Below, piece after piece: positions 9,906 through 19,206 of a DNA stretch of 64,000 nucleotides. The stretch spans positions 1,054,001-1,118,000 of the forward strand of contig JAIQDT010000192.1 of the NCBI GenBank assembly GCA_021521415.1, in the 5' to 3' direction. The translations under genes were made by a program, and so were the position numbers. This DNA comes from Bidens hawaiensis (taxonomy: Eukaryota > Streptophyta > Magnoliopsida > Asterales > Asteraceae). The first letter of the stretch is position 1. Each line of letters starts with the position of its first letter. Under the pieces are notes generated by a model that saw only the letters and a list, made by a program, of their open reading frames with translations, ran no database searches and had not been told where the DNA came from.

Positions 9906-10869
9906 CTGAATTTAAAAATTTTTTTAGGAAAATGATATTATTTTTCATTCTATACCTTCGCAAGAAGTTTCAATATTGGTGTTAAAAATGAAAATTGATC
10001 CAACCTTGGAAAGTGATAGATAAACTGATTTTGTGTGCCTAACTGGTGAAGTTATTAGGCCTAAAAGACTCTAGAACAGTCATTGTATATTATGGTAGTT
10101 TTCTATGGTGCGTAAAAGTAGAAGTGATACAAACTAAATCTACTCGATTTACTGTGGAGAGTCATTTTGAGATGTGCATGTCTCCACATACATCTCTCCG
10201 AATGATGGAAAAAAAAGTGATTACCCGGTCATACACGAGCCCGTGAGTGTTCTGATTCCCGCGAAGTTAGTGTTCTGTTTCTGCAGTGATCCAGATTCGG
10301 GACTTACAGTTGTATTATTATTGTACAACAAAAAAAACATTACTTATTATTATCGTTAAGCCTGATGAAGATTATATGTTTACAAATATCAAGAAAGAGG
10401 CGAGAAAGCATAATTCAAAGTATAAGAGAGTTCGGGAAGATGAATCGGAAAGTTTGACATGTGAATATTTATTGATCAGACACTACGAGTCGAAGTCAAC
10501 TCAGGGTGACTTGGGGAAAGCCAAATACGCTTTGAGAATAGATAGGAGGCATCACAATCTTTCATGTAATGTCCATCTAAATTTTGAGCTTAACTGAACC
10601 TAATCCGTATCACAGAGGCAACGAAAACCATACTAAGTTTTATACCTGCCTACAACCTGTTTCTCTATGTCATAATACCACTGAACATGGATCTGTGTGA
10701 CAGCCACTTAATCAGTATGATTCCTGTTCGGATCTTTTCTAAAAACATTCAGGGTTTCGTCAAGACTGAAATTTGATCCCGTCCTTTTATTTAACTTTTG
10801 TTATGTATTTTGTTTTATGGTTTGACTGCATAAACAAATGGTTACTTGTTTTTGATCGTTCATTCTTAA

Positions 10870-11465
10870 TTTTATTTAACGTGTTTATGGGCGAAGTTGA
10901 CTTTGGTTTGACTATGAGCGAAGTTGACTGACGGGCGAAGTTGACTGATTCGCCCCTGGGGTTTTCCAAAACTATAAAAGACGGATCGGTGGTCAAAATT
11001 GGTCAAACTTATATACTCTAAACCTTCGACGAAGTTATATATTGAATCAAATCTCTTTTTTATAAGTTATTAATCTTTAATCAAGGTTGGTCTGATCGTT
11101 GTAACTCATAATTCTTATTGTATGTTGTTAATCGGTTTCTAAATGATCTGTTTTGAACCCTTTTTTGCATCAAACCCTATTCCCACTATGTCGGTCCAAT
11201 TGAAGGCTCTTTTGGTGATAATAAGTTGTTCGACACTCTAATCGCATTACTCTTTTCTTATTACTACTCTCTGATTGGCCATTCCTATCCATAACTGGGT
11301 GTGAATATTTCGCCGTTTATGTGGCGAAGTTAGGGTTTCAGCGAAGTTGATATAACTTCGCCAGTACCTCAACATCGCTAAAACTACAACTTCGCCTGTA
11401 CCATGCAAGGAGAAGTTGTAACCTGCTGCCATACGAGTCTGATTTCATTCGTTTATTTTGCAGAT
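10870..11465 (+). promoter_or_regulatory. Promoter-like leader of ORF3 in E1 (GCGAAGTT units, TATA box, acceptor-like site)
   Basis: Three GGGCGAAGTTGAC-type units (10889-10945) precede a strong TATA box TATAAAA (10973-10979), 493 bases before the ORF3 ATG. Five more GCGAAGTT/AACTTCGC units occur at 11310-11400. Immediately before the ATG is a pyrimidine-rich stretch ending TTTATTTTGCAG (to 11463), a good 3' splice-site consensus, so the leader may contain an intron. The leader of ORF3 copy 3 (39540-40111) has the same order. I did not find a convincing 5' splice site. Confidence 0.5.
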
Positions 11466-14400
11466 ATGGTTGTTGTGGCAGGTGCCGGTGGAACTGGTGG
11501 AGACGGAGGACACGGTGATAAGAGACAATTCTTTCTGGGTCACAACATGTATATTACCTTGGATCCGGATGGTTGTGGAACCAATGACTTCCGTGAGATC
11601 ATTACATTTCTCATTCGCTCAAGTATTTTTCATGCCATTACTACTACTCTTCCGGTTTCACTACCAAATATTGAAGACTTTTGGAGAACCGTTGAATATG
11701 ACAGTAGGGTTGAGCCTCCAGTTATGCGTGCCACTGTCAATAACCAAGTGGTACAGTTCTCGGCTGATCAGATCAGGGAAGCGTTACAGTTCGGGGTTGA
11801 GACAACTGAGGACCGTACTGAGTTTCCGGCTACATTCAGAAATGGTGCGTTTCTTCGCATGGGATATTCGGGTCCGTTAGAAGACTCACAGAGGAGAAAG
11901 GGGTTTTTGTTAGATCAGTGGCGATTCTTTATGCACGTGATGATTGTGAGCATGTCCGGTCGCAAAGCTGGTATAGATGGTATGGGTGCGACGATGCAAT
12001 CTGCGATGACTGCGTTGACTTACAACAAGCCCTACATTTTCAGTCAAATGATATTCTATGAGATCGATCGTCAGCGACGCGCAGTGGCACGGGAACGGTT
12101 TTTGATGTACCCGAGATTCTTACAGATGATTCTCAATCATGTAGCTCCCAATCTTATATGGAGAGTGTTTCTAAGAGAATCTTTGCTCAATGTCGATCTT
12201 CTAGTGCACGTAGTAAGGAAGAGCTACGCCCAAGGCACACTGCCTTGTTTGGGTACTTAGTGAATTCTGATTATGTTGCTCCTCCAGGAGATGAATTTAA
12301 TGATCCGGCACCGCAACAGGCTGATATCCCTCAACCACCTCCTATGGTTCAACCACCACCCGTGGTACAACAAGCACCTGTTGCTGACCCTGTTTCAGCT
12401 CCTGAAGAACAAATTGATATGGAGGTTGCCTTTAGAGGGCAAGGTTTCCTTGATATGGACAGAGTTGATCTGGCAGCTGAAGTTCAAGCCTCGGTGGGTG
12501 AGGTTACTGTTATGCCTGCTTCCACAGTTGGTCCATCTGTGGGACCATATATTGCTTCCGTGGAGGATTCAAAGGAAACCTTATCTGATTCTTCCACCGA
12601 TGACGCTGTGGAAGCACACCGTGTTCTGGTTGCACAAGAGAGAATTCATGGTAAACGAAAGAAGGACTCTGATGATAGTGAGTCAGATTATGAGGATGAG
12701 CTGTATCGTGTTGCTCGTAGATCAAAGAGGGACAGGGCTGGAGAAAGTTCAAGTGTTGTTCATTTTACTCCACCATAATTATCGGGTATGTCTATGTTAC
12801 CTGCTTCTTCGGCAGTTCAATTACCAGTCACCTCGAGTGTACCTTTGGTGACCGTGTCGTCATCATTTGGTATTCCTCCAACTACGTTCCAGTTTACAGC
12901 ATCGGAGATTGTTTCTTTACCATCTACTACTCTTACTCCATCAGAGGTGGTTGCTAGATTTGTTGAGTCCACACTGGTAGCGACTGCTGGGTTATCTGTC
13001 TCTATGCCAGCCCCAATTACTACTCAATCTACACCCGATATTCCTACAAGCTTGGAAATTCCTCCATTGTATGCTCAGGATACCTCTCACATGAACTTTG
13101 ATTTTCATTCAAATTTGTCTGATTCGGAGAGGATTGTAGCTCTTGAGAGGGTGGTTGCTGAACAGTCACGGGTAAATGTTATTCAGTCTCAGGCTATTAA
13201 TCGTCAGACTGCACTGCTTGTTGAGCACGGTAAGTTGTTTGATCAGCTTAAGGAGTTCTTAGCATCTCAGGGGGGGGTCGAGTTGCAAGGGTGATGAGTT
13301 AAGAACGAAGAAAAGACAGGACAGAGACGGTGATCCCAATGCATCTAAAGATGCAGGTGAGTTGCCAAGAACTGAACAAAATCTTAGGACTTCCACATCT
13401 CATGGGTAGTCTGCTGGTTTGTCAGGCAGTGCAGGTGATGAGACAGTGGTGGTAGATGAAAAGGATGAGTCGGGGAATGATGATGATGAGTTAGTTGATG
13501 ATGTGCTGACAGTTAGTGAGATCGAGAAAATCGGGGAATAGATAGAGATTGAAAGTAAGTTAGAGGAAGGAGATATAGTTGATGATGATGTTGAGCATGA
13601 TATTCCGAGTACTGATGAAGTGAAGATGGGTCAAGATGAAAATGTGACTGGTGACTCTGAGTGGGAAGAACAGCAAAAATGGAAAGAAGGCTGTGCTTAG
13701 TGGTTTTTCAAGACAAAGAAGCCAGTGATACCCATAATGTTCAAGAAAAGCTACAATATCAAAGGCTATGCTGAATCAAAGAAAGGTATCATTTGCTGGT
13801 TATATGATGAACAGTTGAAGTTTTTTGTGATAAAGCGTTATGATGGGATTCAGTATTTTAAGAAGGCATTGAGATCGCTCAACACCTTGCCTGAGTGTGA
13901 GGTAAGATATTTGGCCCTTTTGAGATTAATAAATGGAAGTGATGATGATTTTGCAAGATGGGTTGGGAAGATTGTGTGAAAGGAAAGTATTAAGGAGAAA
14001 AAGTTTGAGTCATTGAAGCCTTAGAAAAGGAAGTTAATAGAAGATAAAGAACGGGGAATGTGGGCTGATGGCAAGCCCTGGATGGTGATGAAGTATAAGC
14101 CGATTCGTTGTTTGAAAGAAGCTCCTATGAAGCTGATGCCCAAGGATGTATTGAAGGATCTCAAGTGGTGGTATGTTGATTGTCAGACTGCTGAAGCCGT
14201 AATGGAAGATGAAGATGAACAGGAGATCCTGAGAGTGTATGATCCACTGCACTTAGTTAACTTGTCTCAAGCTGATTTGCAGGTACTAAATGATAAGAAG
14301 ATTTTCTATATTTCTGCGTGGAAAGACGAAGCAAAGAAGTACCAGAGGGTGGTCTCTGTTTGTGTAAAACAGGGAGTTCATGCTTGAAGTCTGAGGGTGC

Positions 14401-14466
14401 ATGCTTTTTGGGTTACAAGACACGTGAAAGTTGATAGGGATATGAAGCTACTGCCAAGGGGGACTC
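11466..14466 (+). pseudogene. E1 ORF3, complete length but broken (unknown function)
   Basis: The ATG at 11466 sits two bases after an acceptor-like CAG. N-terminal domain (about 230 aa): HNMYITLDP, FREIITFLIRSSIFHAI, NIEDFWRTVEYDSRVEPP, ATVNNQVVQFSADQIREALQFG, GRKAGIDGMGA, RFLMYPRFLQMILNHVAPNL. A frameshift near 12150 follows. Then come RCRSSSARSK-like basic text, a Pro-rich segment, an acidic Ser/Asp segment with KRKKDS, TAA at 12776, a coiled coil (13120-13260), a G8 tract at 13270-13277 that shifts the frame, an acidic linker, and a C-terminal module (WLYDEQLKFFVIKRYDGIQYF; AVMEDEDEQEILRVYDPLHLVNLS; KKYQRVVSVCV). Stops lie at 13407, 13539, 13698, 14022 (TAG), 13977 and 14385 (TGA). The last codons (LLPRG) overlap the PPT. 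The N-terminal domain recalls the extra ORF of Asteraceae Copia elements. Possible roles are env-like or transcriptional; unproven. Confidence 0.75.
14453..14466 (+). other. E1 polypurine tract
   Basis: GCCAAGGGGGACTC ends exactly at the 3' LTR start. It primes plus-strand cDNA. It is also read as Pro-Arg-Gly-Thr in the ORF3 C-terminal frame. Confidence 0.85.
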
Positions 14467-14868
14467 TGTTGGTGCATGATGCCAGTAGTTCAGTATCTCG
14501 TGTTAATTTGTGTCTGTAATCATTACTTTGTTCTTGTTAAAATGGTTTGGTTGATGTTTAGCGAACTTGTGTTGAGCGAAGTTATGACAACTTCGCCTAG
14601 CCTGTTGGGCGAAGTTGCCGTGGTATAAATATTGTTACTTCGGCTCATTTGTGGATTAACTGGGACGACTGGTTTTTGGTGACTTATTGTGTTACGTGTT
14701 TGTTCGTTGGTTATTACCCTTTTCAATATAACAAGTATTCTCTTATATACTCGTGTGTTCGCTTGTTATTAACTTGTTCATCGTCTTAGCACTCGTATCG
14801 TATACGTAGGGGATTCCGCGCCCTCGTATTACGAGATACTCCTGTGTAGATCCGGCTGGGAACCTACA
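14467..14868 (+). repeat. E1 3' LTR
   Basis: 402 bp, TGTTGGTGCATG...CCTACA, matching the 5' LTR with about 18 scattered substitutions and one small deletion (by eye). It keeps the four GCGAAGTT-type units and the TATAAAT box. It is followed by the target-site duplication GAAAG. Confidence 0.93.
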
Positions 14869-14873
14869 GAAAG

Positions 14874-16080
14874 CAGTTGGCGGTGTATCATGATTCCACA
14901 GAGGTTCAACATGTTAACACATTATAGTCAAAATGGTGTTATAAGTTGATGTGAGCGGGGTTGTAATGAGTATGGTGGATGAGGATGAGGATGAGTTCAA
15001 GGAAGGTGAATTTGTTGATCACTTCTTGACTAAAGAACAAATTTCCATCCTGTGTAACTTAATTAAATTTAATAAAGATGATGTGGATGAGTTGGAGAAA
15101 CAAGAAGACGTGGAGATTGAGGATACAGAGAAAGTAAGATTTGATCAAAGTGTTTCGTCTGGGAATACTAGTTTTAATTATGATGATGTTGAGAAAGAGG
15201 ACATGATGGCTGAGGAATACTCAGATATGTATACTCAATCTAATCTGATGAAAGGATTCCGTTCTTTGCAACAGAACATTTTGATGCAGCCGAAGAACGT
15301 TTGAAGAAAGAGAAAGGGAAGATGAAAGAACCCGGGACACAAGCTTCTAATGATATGATCTAGCATAACACAAGAAAGATGAACAAGATGATTGAGGCTC
15401 TACGATATGCTGAAAAAGAAGATTATTTGCAGTCGAAGGCTCGAAAATTTACATATCAACTGAAGTTTGTTGAGGTAAAGACGGTGAAAGGTAATATTAT
15501 TTCGTTGATGTACAAACTGGAACTAAAGTTATGCAATATGAGGTGGAAGCATGGGGTGCAGTATGGCTTCAAGTAATTCAAGCCACAGGTGCTGACCAGG
15601 AGGTATATTAAAGAGATCGATCCACGCACAGGCTGGAGGACACTCACTTCAAGCCACAGGTGCTGACCAGGAGGTATATTAAAGAGATCGATCCACGCAC
15701 AGGCTGGAGGACACTCGTGCTTAACGTAAAGCCTCTAGGTACTTTAAAGAAAGTCCCTTTAAAGACATTTCCCCAAAGTCTTTATAAGATATTCACTTAT
15801 TGATATTATGATGACAAAACAGGTGAAGCCGTAATTGTATTAGGATCCGGTTTGAAGACGGAGTTTATTAGATTTATTGATCCTATGTGGCTAGTCAACC
15901 TGTCCGAATCCAACAATGAAGTATTATACAAGAACTGGATCAGATGGGTGCACGTTAAAGATAATGAGCAGGCTACGAAATTCCAAAGAGTTGTTCAGGT
16001 TTTTTATGCTTCTGGGATTCATGGCTACACAGATTGGAAGACTAGAAGGTTCCAGAACTGAAGAAAAAAGAGCTTGAGAT
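14874..16080 (+). pseudogene. ORF3 copy 0, C-terminal part, broken
   Basis: Continuation of the gene split by E1. Open pieces at 14951-15304 (acidic, EDEDEFKEGEFVDHFLTKEQ), 15379-15576 and 15852-16061. The last contains FIDPMWLVNLSESNNEVLYKNWIRWVHVK...ATKFQRVVQVFYASGIHG, which aligns with YDPLHLVNLSQADLQVLNDKKIFYISAWKD...KKYQRVVSVCVKQGVHA of E1 ORF3. After TGA 16059 the same frame reads KKELEMRGSLLVH across the PPT into the LTR, as in the other copies. Stops and a 71-bp internal duplication show it is dead. Confidence 0.65.
15577..15715 (+). repeat. 71-bp tandem duplication
   Basis: The unit starting TTCAAGCCACAGGTGCTGAC (15577) is repeated from 15648 with period 71. The copies are identical over about 68 bases (to ACACTC). 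It lies inside the decayed ORF3 copy 0 and probably reflects replication slippage or a repair duplication. Confidence 0.95.
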
Positions 16081-16091
16081 GAGGGGGAGTT

Positions 16092-16568
16092 TGTTAGTAC
16101 ATTGTTTTATGTCTTGGTCTTTGTATAACGTATTTTGGTATTAGATTAATGGACATGGGAATTTTGGTTATTAATGTAAAATCTCATTCGTTGGGGGTGT
16201 TAACGAATGAGACCCGCTTAATTAGTCCACATTTCATATAAGTGTTTAGCGAATGAATAGTAACGTATAGAGTTCATTCGTTTGGGGATGTTAAAGACTG
16301 AACTTAATGTATGATAACAAACAAGAGCTCATTCGTTAGGCCTGTCTTACGAATTAAATCTTCATCTATATATAACATGTAATTTATTAAAGTAATCAAT
16401 AATTCTTATTTTATCCTTCTTACATAGTGTTACGCTGCCCAAATTCACTCTCAACACACACACACTACACACAGTAAGGTAACTAAAGCCTAATCGTATT
16501 CATGTCAAACACTAGATATAAAGTATGAATCAGAAATTCAATTCTCACTAGATCATACTTTGAGCTCC
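16092..16568 (+). repeat. 3' LTR of the element carrying ORF3 copy 0
   Basis: The start TGTTAGTACATTG follows the polypurine tract GATGAGGGGGAGTT. U3 contains several CATTCGTT/AACGAATG units (16184-16350) and a TATATATAAC stretch near 16370. The right part (CACACACTACACACA...TAAAGCCTAATCG...ACTAGATCATAC) resembles the end of the minus-strand LTR at 62648-63119, which sets the border near 16568 by comparison. Confidence 0.65.
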
Positions 16569-18768
16569 TTAAGGTCTTCAACATATAAGGAAGAACTTGG
16601 TTGCACGGAAGTTCCTCCTCCTTATAATAGTAATTGTATAAATAAACCATTTAAGGAGCTCAACATGGATCAGCTTTGTCCTTATCTCGATCCAACAGTT
16701 GTTCAAAGTTTGAATAATACAAGGTACAACGAACCTAGCCAAATTCGCCATCCCTGATTTAGATGAACTTATCTGAGACGAAATTAAATAACTTCGCTGA
16801 AACGGACCAAACGAAGTTAAGTAACTTTGCCTCACCTTCTGAACAGATCAAAAGTCAAAAACCATTCAACACTTACACACCGATTAAGTTTCTTAAAGGA
16901 AACATGATGGATGACAAGACAGGATCATTTTCCAAAGAGTCGAACATTTAATTTATAAAACGTAAAAGAGATTGAATCCGTCTGTGCCTCCCTATATTAA
17001 AAAGACTGGCATGAGTCTAACCTCATCATCCTCAAAAATGAACTCAAGAAAAGTGAGACACTCCATCAAAAATGACCCATTGGAAAATAGGTCATGTTTT
17101 AAGTGGCATCGTAAGAGTTATGTTGCAAGCATTTGTCCTTTAAAGAAAGGAAACCAATGGAAGGGAAAGTAAAGAATTTAAGAGGCCACAAACTAACAAA
17201 CAGAACATTAATTCTAAGCAAAATTTCTGGCAATTTTAACCAAAGATCAGGGTTTTGTCCCCGTTTTCAAAGGAGCCAACCTAAGTATTTTACATACTCT
17301 CAAAATTCCATGTTTACTCGGTTAATAAATGCATTCAATTTTAACAAGCCTCAAAGATGTTTCCCTACTATCATTAATCCTTTCTATAAGAATACCAAGA
17401 GACATACGATGTATAATGGTAATAAGCAAAACTTGACACATTTTGAAAGATCTACACGGCCCAAGACCTCAATGGATTGGTTCCCGTACTAATTAAGTTT
17501 CTTTTTATTGTGCGGGAACAGTCAGCTAGAGTTGTGAACAACAAGTGGGTTGTAGACAGTGGTTGTTCTAGGCAAAAGACGGACAATAGAGACTTATTGC
17601 AAGACTAGAAAATTATTCAAGGAGGGCGTGTTAGTTTTGCAGGAGAAAATGGTGGTAAAATCACTGGGATGGGTACTATTACAAATGGAAGATGAAGTTG
17701 GAGAAAGTTAACTATGTTGAAGAGATGAAGCATAATATTGTGAGTGTATCATAAGTTTGTGACAAAGGCTACACCATGCACTTCAAATGAAGAGGCCTTG
17801 GTTTTATATCCTAGATTTAAAATACCTGAGAAGTAGAAACTTATGAGAGCTCCTAGAGAAAACAATACCTATGTGATGTATATTAGAGCAACTGAAACAG
17901 CTGCTAAAGAATCATGTTTGCTATTAAAGGCGTTTGACTCAGAATCTGAGTTATGGCGTAAACGAATGAGACACATCCATATAAGAATAATGAATTATAT
18001 TTTCAAGAATTATCTGGTATTGGGAGTACCTATGAAGAGTTTTGGTTTGGAAGATAAGTGCATTTCATGCAAGAATGGGAAGCAGCACAATAAATCACAT
18101 CTAGCTAAGTTGGTGAACTCGATTGTCACCCCCCTTAGATCTACTTCACATGGATCTATTTGGTTCTATCAATGTCAAAATTCTTGAGGGAAATTATACT
18201 ATCTGATATCGACTGATGATTATTTCGGCTACTCATGGGTCTATTTTCTTGCAATAAAAGATGAGACAATTCAAATGGTGATCAACATAATTACTAAGGT
18301 TGAGAATATCACAAGTGGGAAACTTAAATATATTTGAAGTGACAACGGTACTGTATTCAAGAACTATAAAATGGAGATATTCTATTTTTAGAAAGGAATA
18401 GAACATCAATTCAGTGCACCATATAATCCACAGCAGAATGGAGTGGCAGAAAGACAGAAAATGACTCTAATTGAAGCTGCAAGAACTATGTTGGCGGATT
18501 CCAAACTGCTAGTCATAGTTATATTCTAGGCAGAGACTGTACCACAGCCTGTTATATTCTTCATAGAGTTCTATAAATTAAAAGGCTAAATAAACATGTT
18601 AAGAATTAATGCATAAGCGAAAGCCAAATTTAAAAGGATTTGAACCGTTTGGATCCACTTGCACAATTTTAAAGAAAAATTCAAAGTTTGGTGAAGTAGC
18701 TGATGAAGGATTCTTTGTTGGCTACGTTGTTAGTTAACCAAACAAACGTGTTTTTGTAAGAGGATAAA
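16569..18768 (+). pseudogene. pol: Degraded Copia gag-pol remnant (gag C-terminus to integrase)
   Basis: 5'-truncated. In order: LGCTEVPPPYNSN (PPPY at 16614-16625); a knuckle CFKWHRKSYVASIC with one Cys and the His lost (about 17094); protease KWVVDSGCSRQKT (about 17540); pre-integrase RAPRENNTYVMYIRATETAAKESCLL...ESELWRKRM...CISCKNGKQHN (17843-18110), very like E1 pol; integrase fragments SDNGTVFKNY and PYNPQQNGVAERQ; and FVGYVV near 18712-18730. Many stops and frameshifts. It ends where the LTR at 18769 begins, so element D probably inserted here. Bases from 17976 on are duplicated at 32760. Confidence 0.75.
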
Positions 18769-19166
18769 TGTCTATATCTATGGTCTTGTATGTATTAGAA
18801 ACAGTCGAGAACGTATTTTGTATTATATGTAACGCATAAGTCATAAACAACGAATAAGACTTATATGGCGCATATGTTATGCGCCGGATAAGAGTTATGC
18901 GGCTTATATGATTTTTTCAAGTCTATAAATAGGTATTACGACTTATATGCTAAGGAGTGATCATTCTAGAGTACCAAAGCTATAATAGAGGCAAAACTTG
19001 ATTGTACTAAGATTGTTTTAATAATATAAGATGATTTGAACGATAATACTTGTGTGTTTCACCTTCTAATGGTTTCCGCACATTAATTAAAGAGTAGATA
19101 TTTAAGGAGCAGATTTTTTATATTTTTTGTTTCATCGATCCTAGACTTCACCAGCATGTCTCTACA
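18769..19166 (+). repeat. 5' LTR of Copia element D (left copy)
   Basis: 398 bp from TGTCTATATC to GTCTCTACA, followed after AG by a perfect PBS. U3 carries ACGCATAAGT/ACTTAT-type repeats (18834-18955) and a TATAAATAGG box (18935-18944). Position and PBS fix it as a 5' LTR. Confidence 0.75.
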
Positions 19167-19168
19167 AG

Positions 19169-19180
19169 TGGTATCAGAGC
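19169..19180 (+). other. Primer-binding site of element D (left copy)
   Basis: TGGTATCAGAGC, an exact match to the plant initiator tRNA-Met PBS, two bases after the LTR end. It shows that the gag on the right (23249 onward) belongs with this LTR despite the insertions in between. Confidence 0.88.
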
Positions 19181-19206
19181 TTATGGGCTCTATATATGCT
19201 TAGAAC

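Larger units (their letters stand above)
9643..10800 (+). other. Conserved non-coding 3' block of E1 (also in E3)
   Basis: About 1.15 kb after RNase H with no sustained reading frame, yet clearly similar along most of its length to 50683-51905 in E3, whose LTRs belong to another family. Shared stretches include the tandem hairpin units, GTGTGCCTAA...TTATTA...AAAAG, GGCTCTAGAACAGTCATT-like text, ATGTGCATGTCTCCA and TACACGAGCCC. Retention in two LTR families suggests an RNA-level or packaging role rather than coding. A 7-bp perfect stem GTGGAGA/TCTCCAC (10154-10160 with 10181-10187) lies inside it. Confidence 0.7.
2727..14868 (+). mobile_element. E1: structurally complete Copia LTR retrotransposon with extra ORF3
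   Basis: Both LTRs are present (2727-3134 and 14467-14868), flanked by an identical 5-bp target-site duplication GAAAG (2722-2726 and 14869-14873). The order inside is PBS, leader, gag, PR, IN, RT, RNase H, a conserved non-coding block, ORF3, PPT, which is the Copia order (integrase before RT). At 12.1 kb it is long for Copia; the extra length is the roughly 4.9 kb after RNase H. By eye the LTRs differ at about 18 substitutions plus one small indel, so the insertion is not very recent. Coding regions carry at least 15 in-frame stops and several frameshifts. It sits inside ORF3 copy 0 of an older related element. Gag layout and long 3' region suggest the SIRE/Maximus lineage; that is inference. 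Confidence 0.93.

Noticed and set aside
11466..14466. Calling ORF3 an envelope gene
   Set aside because: Position fits, but no signal peptide, transmembrane helix or cleavage site is visible; function left unknown.
19169..19180. Possible tRNA-related sequence (also 33953, 62634)
   Set aside because: Only 12 bases complementary to tRNA-Met, directly next to LTR ends: primer-binding sites, not tRNA genes.
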